The notes under the pieces are model-generated. The model was not told the DNA's origin, ran no database searches, and was given only the letters and a program-made list of their open reading frames with translations. A program made the translations under genes and the position numbers. A stretch of DNA of 8,344 bases from Planctomycetota bacterium (GTDB taxonomy: Bacteria; Planctomycetota; DG-23; SLPQ01). Each line of letters begins with the position of its first letter. The stretch's first letter is position 1. This document shows positions 5,565 through 8,344 of the stretch, piece after piece. The DNA lies in NCBI GenBank assembly GCA_021160625.1, contig JAGHCE010000030.1, positions 1 to 8,344 of the forward strand, in the 5' to 3' direction.

Positions 5565-6901
5565 TTCTGCTGTTCCCGGCTCCGGCCTGTGGTGTCGGCC
5601 GCCGGCTGCCGACCGGCCGAGGCACCGTCCCGGGCAGCCCCCTTGGCGCGTTCGGCTTCGAGCTCCTCCTCGGTGACAAGCGCCATCCCTTCGACGGGAG
5701 CGGCAATTCCGCTCGTCACTATACGGTCGCCCTCCTGGAGACCGCCGCCGACGAAGATTGTCTCCCGGCCGCGCCAAGCGATGTCCACCTTGCGTATTAC
5801 GAGGGTGCCCTTGTTACTCATCAGCCAGACGAACCGCCCGTCTCTTATGGCTTCACGGCCAACGGCAAAGACTCCCTGCAGCCGGCTCCCCTCGATGTCA
5901 ACGTGCACGAACGACCCTAAAAGCAGAGCGCCTTCGGGTTTGCCGGTCGAACTAAGGGCCAGCGGGTCGTCAACCTCCACGAGAATCTGCGCCATCCGCC
6001 CCTGGGACTCAATGTCTCCCAGAAGCCGGAAAAGGCGCCCCTCACGCTCTGCAACCGTTTCATCGCCGACCACCAGCCTGACAACCGCCGGTGATCCGCC
6101 GCCTGCGCCTGCGCGGGGAATGTTGAGCCACTTCAACCTGTCGACGCCGACGGACGCCTTCACCCAGCACCCCCTTGTGCCTGCCAGCGTCGCTATGGGT
6201 GTCTGTGGGGCGACCTGTGCGCCGAGATCGGCGGATGTTTCGCGGATTACAGCATCGAAAGGTGCTTTGAGAGTGGTGCGGGCAAGATTCATCCGTGCCT
6301 GCTCAAGTGAGGCTTGTGCCGCGTCGAGGGCCGCTTTTGCAGCGGCAAGCTGGGGCTCTCGCAGCGCCAGTTCGGTGTCCGTTTCGCTTGCGTTTCCACC
6401 TTTGCTGTGGAGCTCCCACTCGCGTTTGGCGATTTCCCTGCGGCCTTCTTCGAGCTTGTAGTCGCGCCGGGCCCGGGCGAGTTCGCTTTGTCTCTGGTCC
6501 ACGATGAGCTCATAGTCCCGGGGCTCGATTTGCAGGAGGGTCTCGCCCTCGCGCAAAAGCCCGCCGGGCACGAAATTCTCGCTGACCTCCACCACGCGTC
6601 CGCCCACCTCGGCCTGCAGGGCGATCTCACGCGCCGGAATCACCGTCCCCATTACCTGGACGACTACGCGTTTGTCGCCACGGACCGCCGGTTCCACTTC
6701 CACAAGCGTGACCTGTGGAGCCGGTGTCCTGCGCTTGGCCTTCGGCCCTGTGCGATAAAGCTTCACGGCCCCCAGCACACCCGCCGCGATCACCACCGCC
6801 GGCAGGAGCAAACGTGTCAGGAACCGCACGAACAGGTTGCCGTGCGGTCTGCTCTCGTCCTGGAGGTCGCCGTGACCGGCCTGTCGGTCCTGGTCACTCA
6901 T
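5561..6901 (-). CDS. RND efflux periplasmic adaptor (membrane fusion protein, HlyD/AcrA type)
   Basis: The adaptor bridges the RND pump and the outer-membrane channel across the periplasm. The protein has 446 aa. A hydrophilic cytoplasmic N-terminus of about 25 residues precedes one membrane anchor at about 31-48 (LLLPAVVIAAGVLGAV). There is no lipobox, unlike AcrA/MexA. The first biotinyl/lipoyl half-motif follows at about 84-130 (VIPAREIALQAEVGGRVVEV, then GETLLQIEPRDY). Next come a charged coiled-coil hairpin at about 135-205, the second lipoyl half at about 207-235 (TTLKAPFDAVI), a beta-barrel domain at about 243-340 and a membrane-proximal domain up to about 410. The last 35 residues are a charged Ala/Arg/Glu-rich tail. 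The ATG at 6901 overlaps the stop of the outer-membrane factor by 4 bases, and AAGGAG lies 5 bases upstream. The stop in turn overlaps the pump's ATG. Family and role are clear; the substrate is not. Confidence 0.94.
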   Translation of the reverse strand: MSDQDRQAGHGDLQDESRPHGNLFVRFLTRLLLPAVVIAAGVLGAVKLYRTGPKAKRRTPAPQVTLVEVEPAVRGDKRVVVQVMGTVIPAREIALQAEVGGRVVEVSENFVPGGLLREGETLLQIEPRDYELIVDQRQSELARARRDYKLEEGRREIAKREWELHSKGGNASETDTELALREPQLAAAKAALDAAQASLEQARMNLARTTLKAPFDAVIRETSADLGAQVAPQTPIATLAGTRGCWVKASVGVDRLKWLNIPRAGAGGGSPAVVRLVVGDETVAEREGRLFRLLGDIESQGRMAQILVEVDDPLALSSTGKPEGALLLGSFVHVDIEGSRLQGVFAVGREAIRDGRFVWLMSNKGTLVIRKVDIAWRGRETIFVGGGLQEGDRIVTSGIAAPVEGMALVTEEELEAERAKGAARDGASAGRQPAADTTGRSREQQK

Positions 6902-8343
6902 TTTTGCTCCTTTTCTTCCGGACCGATGTCGGTATCGCGATGATTCCCGGGCATTTCAAGTTCGTGCATCCAGTATCCGCCGAGAGCCCGGCACAGGTCA
7001 ACGCGAAATGCAAGGCAGTCCCGCCGGGCGCCAACAAGGTTCCGCTCGACGCCCTGCAGGGCGCCCAGCGCCGTCAGGACCCGCAGGTAGTCGCACTCGC
7101 CTTTGCCGTAGCGTGCACGTGCCTCGTTCAAGGCCAGCCGGGCATACTTATACTGCTTTTCGAGAGCCTGGACGTGGAGACGCTGTTTCTCCTCGCTGAC
7201 CAGGGCGTCCTCAACCTCCCCGACTGCCCGAAGCACGATGCGCCTGTAGTCTGCCAGCCGCTCTTGGGTGACGGCCTGTGTACGTTCGATCTCCCCCCTG
7301 CGGCGCCCGCCGTCCAGGATCGGCACCGCGATCTTCGAGGCAAGCATTACGAACCAGTTCTTGAAAATATCCTCCAGCGCATCCGCCGCGAATGCCCCTG
7401 ATGCCGAAAGCCCTATCGTCGGGAGCCGGTCGGCGTCGGCCGCAGCCACCCGCCGGTTGGCAGCCTCAAGCCTCGAAAGCGCCGAGGCGACGTCGCCTCT
7501 TCGCGTCACAAGGTCTGCCGGGACCCCCGTGTCGGGCAGCTCCGGCAGCGCCGGAAGAGTGAGAGTCTTAACGAGCGGCACGTCAAGCGGCGCGCGCCCC
7601 ATAAGCAGCGCTAGGCCGTGTAGAAGCGTCTCCTCCCTTGCCTCTACCAGCGGCACCATCGCCTCCAGCCCGGCCAGAACCTGCCGCTGCTGGTCCAGGT
7701 CAAGCGCCGTCGCCATCGATTTGCTAAAGCGCAGCTTCAGCAGATCGAGGTATGTCCTGTTGCTCTCAATCTGTTCCTCGATGAGTTTTTTCTCCGCGCG
7801 CGCCTCGACGATGCCCAGCCAGTGGTAAACGACCGAGGCGGCTACCGTCATCGCGGCCGTCTCGACATCGGCCCGCGATGCCTCGGCGTCCAGCACCGCC
7901 GCCTGCTCTGCCGAGCGAAGGCGTCCCCAGAAGTCCACCTCGTATGCGGCCGCAAGCTTCAGCGAGAAATCATCCGTCGTTGTCGTCGACCTGCCGCTTG
8001 ATGGGGGTTGGCCCGACGCCCTTCTGCGTGTTGTGGAAGCCCCTCCCTCGGCCGAAAGCGACACGCCGCGCGCGGCACCCGCCTTGATGGCTACGGCTCT
8101 GGCCTGCTTCAGGCGCGCCCAGGCCGCCGCTATTGTCAGGTTGTCTGAGATGGCCTCTTCCACCAATGCGTCCAGTTCATCGTCGCCGAAGGCCCTCCAC
8201 CACCTCTCAGGCGGCTCGGCCGACTTGTTACGTGCACTAAACGCCGCTGGCACGAGGCCAGGGGCGCCCGTCAGCGCCGCCGGGTGCCCGACGGTGCAGG
8301 AGGCAGCCGCGATCACGACCACCAGCGCCAGGACAACCTTGGC
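6898..8343 (-). CDS. Outer-membrane efflux lipoprotein, NodT/TolC family (5' end outside window)
   Basis: This is the outer-membrane channel component of the tripartite exporter; proteins of this family form trimers with a beta-barrel and a long periplasmic helical tunnel. The frame is open to the window edge and reads AKVVLALVVVIAAASC, a lipoprotein signal peptide ending in a lipobox (AAS|C) with the cysteine codon at 8296-8298. Only the first few residues are missing; the in-frame GTG at 8322 cuts the hydrophobic core and is not the start. Counted from that GTG, a family-typical WWRAFGDDELDALV is at 41-54. Two related coiled-coil repeats follow, one with YEVDFWGRLRSAEQAA at 127-142 and RFSKSMATALDLDQQRQ at 198-214. 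The second has VPADLVTRRGDV at 267-278, VPILDGGRRRGEIERTQA at 333-350 and RYGKGECDYLRVLTAL at 404-419, ending in CRALGGYW. A Ser/Thr/Arg/Gly-rich stretch at about 95-117 lies where the first barrel strands begin. It is the first gene seen of the operon; its promoter and any regulator lie beyond the window. Confidence 0.93.
   Translation of the reverse strand, partial: AKVVLALVVVIAAASCTVGHPAALTGAPGLVPAAFSARNKSAEPPERWWRAFGDDELDALVEEAISDNLTIAAAWARLKQARAVAIKAGAARGVSLSAEGGASTTRRRASGQPPSSGRSTTTTDDFSLKLAAAYEVDFWGRLRSAEQAAVLDAEASRADVETAAMTVAASVVYHWLGIVEARAEKKLIEEQIESNRTYLDLLKLRFSKSMATALDLDQQRQVLAGLEAMVPLVEAREETLLHGLALLMGRAPLDVPLVKTLTLPALPELPDTGVPADLVTRRGDVASALSRLEAANRRVAAADADRLPTIGLSASGAFAADALEDIFKNWFVMLASKIAVPILDGGRRRGEIERTQAVTQERLADYRRIVLRAVGEVEDALVSEEKQRLHVQALEKQYKYARLALNEARARYGKGECDYLRVLTALGALQGVERNLVGARRDCLAFRVDLCRALGGYWMHELEMPGNHRDTDIGPEEKEQK
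6907..6912 (-). promoter_or_regulatory. Shine-Dalgarno site for the adaptor gene
   Basis: AAGGAG on the minus strand lies 5 bases before the adaptor ATG at 6901, inside the last codons of the outer-membrane factor gene. It supports this start and shows that the adaptor can bind ribosomes directly as well as through the ATGA overlap. Confidence 0.65.
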
Positions 8344-8344
8344 C

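Noticed and set aside
5565..5777. Longer RND protein starting at 5777
   Set aside because: The 71 extra residues are Arg/Gly-rich out-of-frame reading of the adaptor gene; ATG 5564 in the ATGA overlap starts just before TM1.
5508..6461. 317-codon plus-strand open frame
   Set aside because: It is antisense to the adaptor, has a Ser/Arg/Pro-rich composition with no recognisable domain, and is a by-product of GC-rich codon use.

Overview
The window reads as a GC-rich, ordinary protein-coding stretch of a Gram-negative bacterial chromosome. The Gram-negative call rests on a complete tripartite RND efflux system that includes a lipobox-bearing outer-membrane factor. The phylum cannot be fixed from the sequence. 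An accD gene followed by a soluble Hanks-type Ser/Thr kinase with an unusual catalytic loop would suit an uncultivated lineage such as the Planctomycetota/PVC group, but that is a guess. I see no rRNA, tRNA, CRISPR array, insertion sequence or phage gene.

Left part, plus strand (1-1867). The window opens inside accD, the carboxyltransferase beta subunit of acetyl-CoA carboxylase; its first few codons lie outside. accD ends at 826 and is followed at once by a convincing rho-independent terminator (832-853). A weak but correctly spaced promoter candidate (857-885) comes next, then a Ser/Thr protein kinase best started at the GTG at 929. The kinase is therefore probably transcribed separately from accD.

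Centre (1868-1900). The kinase converges on a minus-strand operon. The 33-base gap holds a perfect 7-bp GC-rich hairpin that could stop or stabilise transcripts from both sides.

Right part, minus strand (8344 down to 1901). This looks like one operon in the order outer-membrane lipoprotein (NodT/TolC-type, 5' end outside the window), periplasmic adaptor (membrane fusion protein), inner-membrane RND pump, and a short one-domain asparaginase-like protein. The first two junctions are 4-base ATGA stop/start overlaps. The last gap is 28 bases and carries a strong Shine-Dalgarno site. The three efflux proteins would form a continuous inner membrane-periplasm-outer membrane export channel; the substrate is not readable from sequence. 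The asparaginase-like gene is the unexpected passenger.

I found no clear sign of an undescribed multi-gene system. The points worth a second look are the kinase's Lys-to-Cys catalytic-loop change, the RND pump's lack of the TM10 proton-relay lysine, the half-length asparaginase attached to the efflux operon, and the transcriptional punctuation between accD and the kinase.
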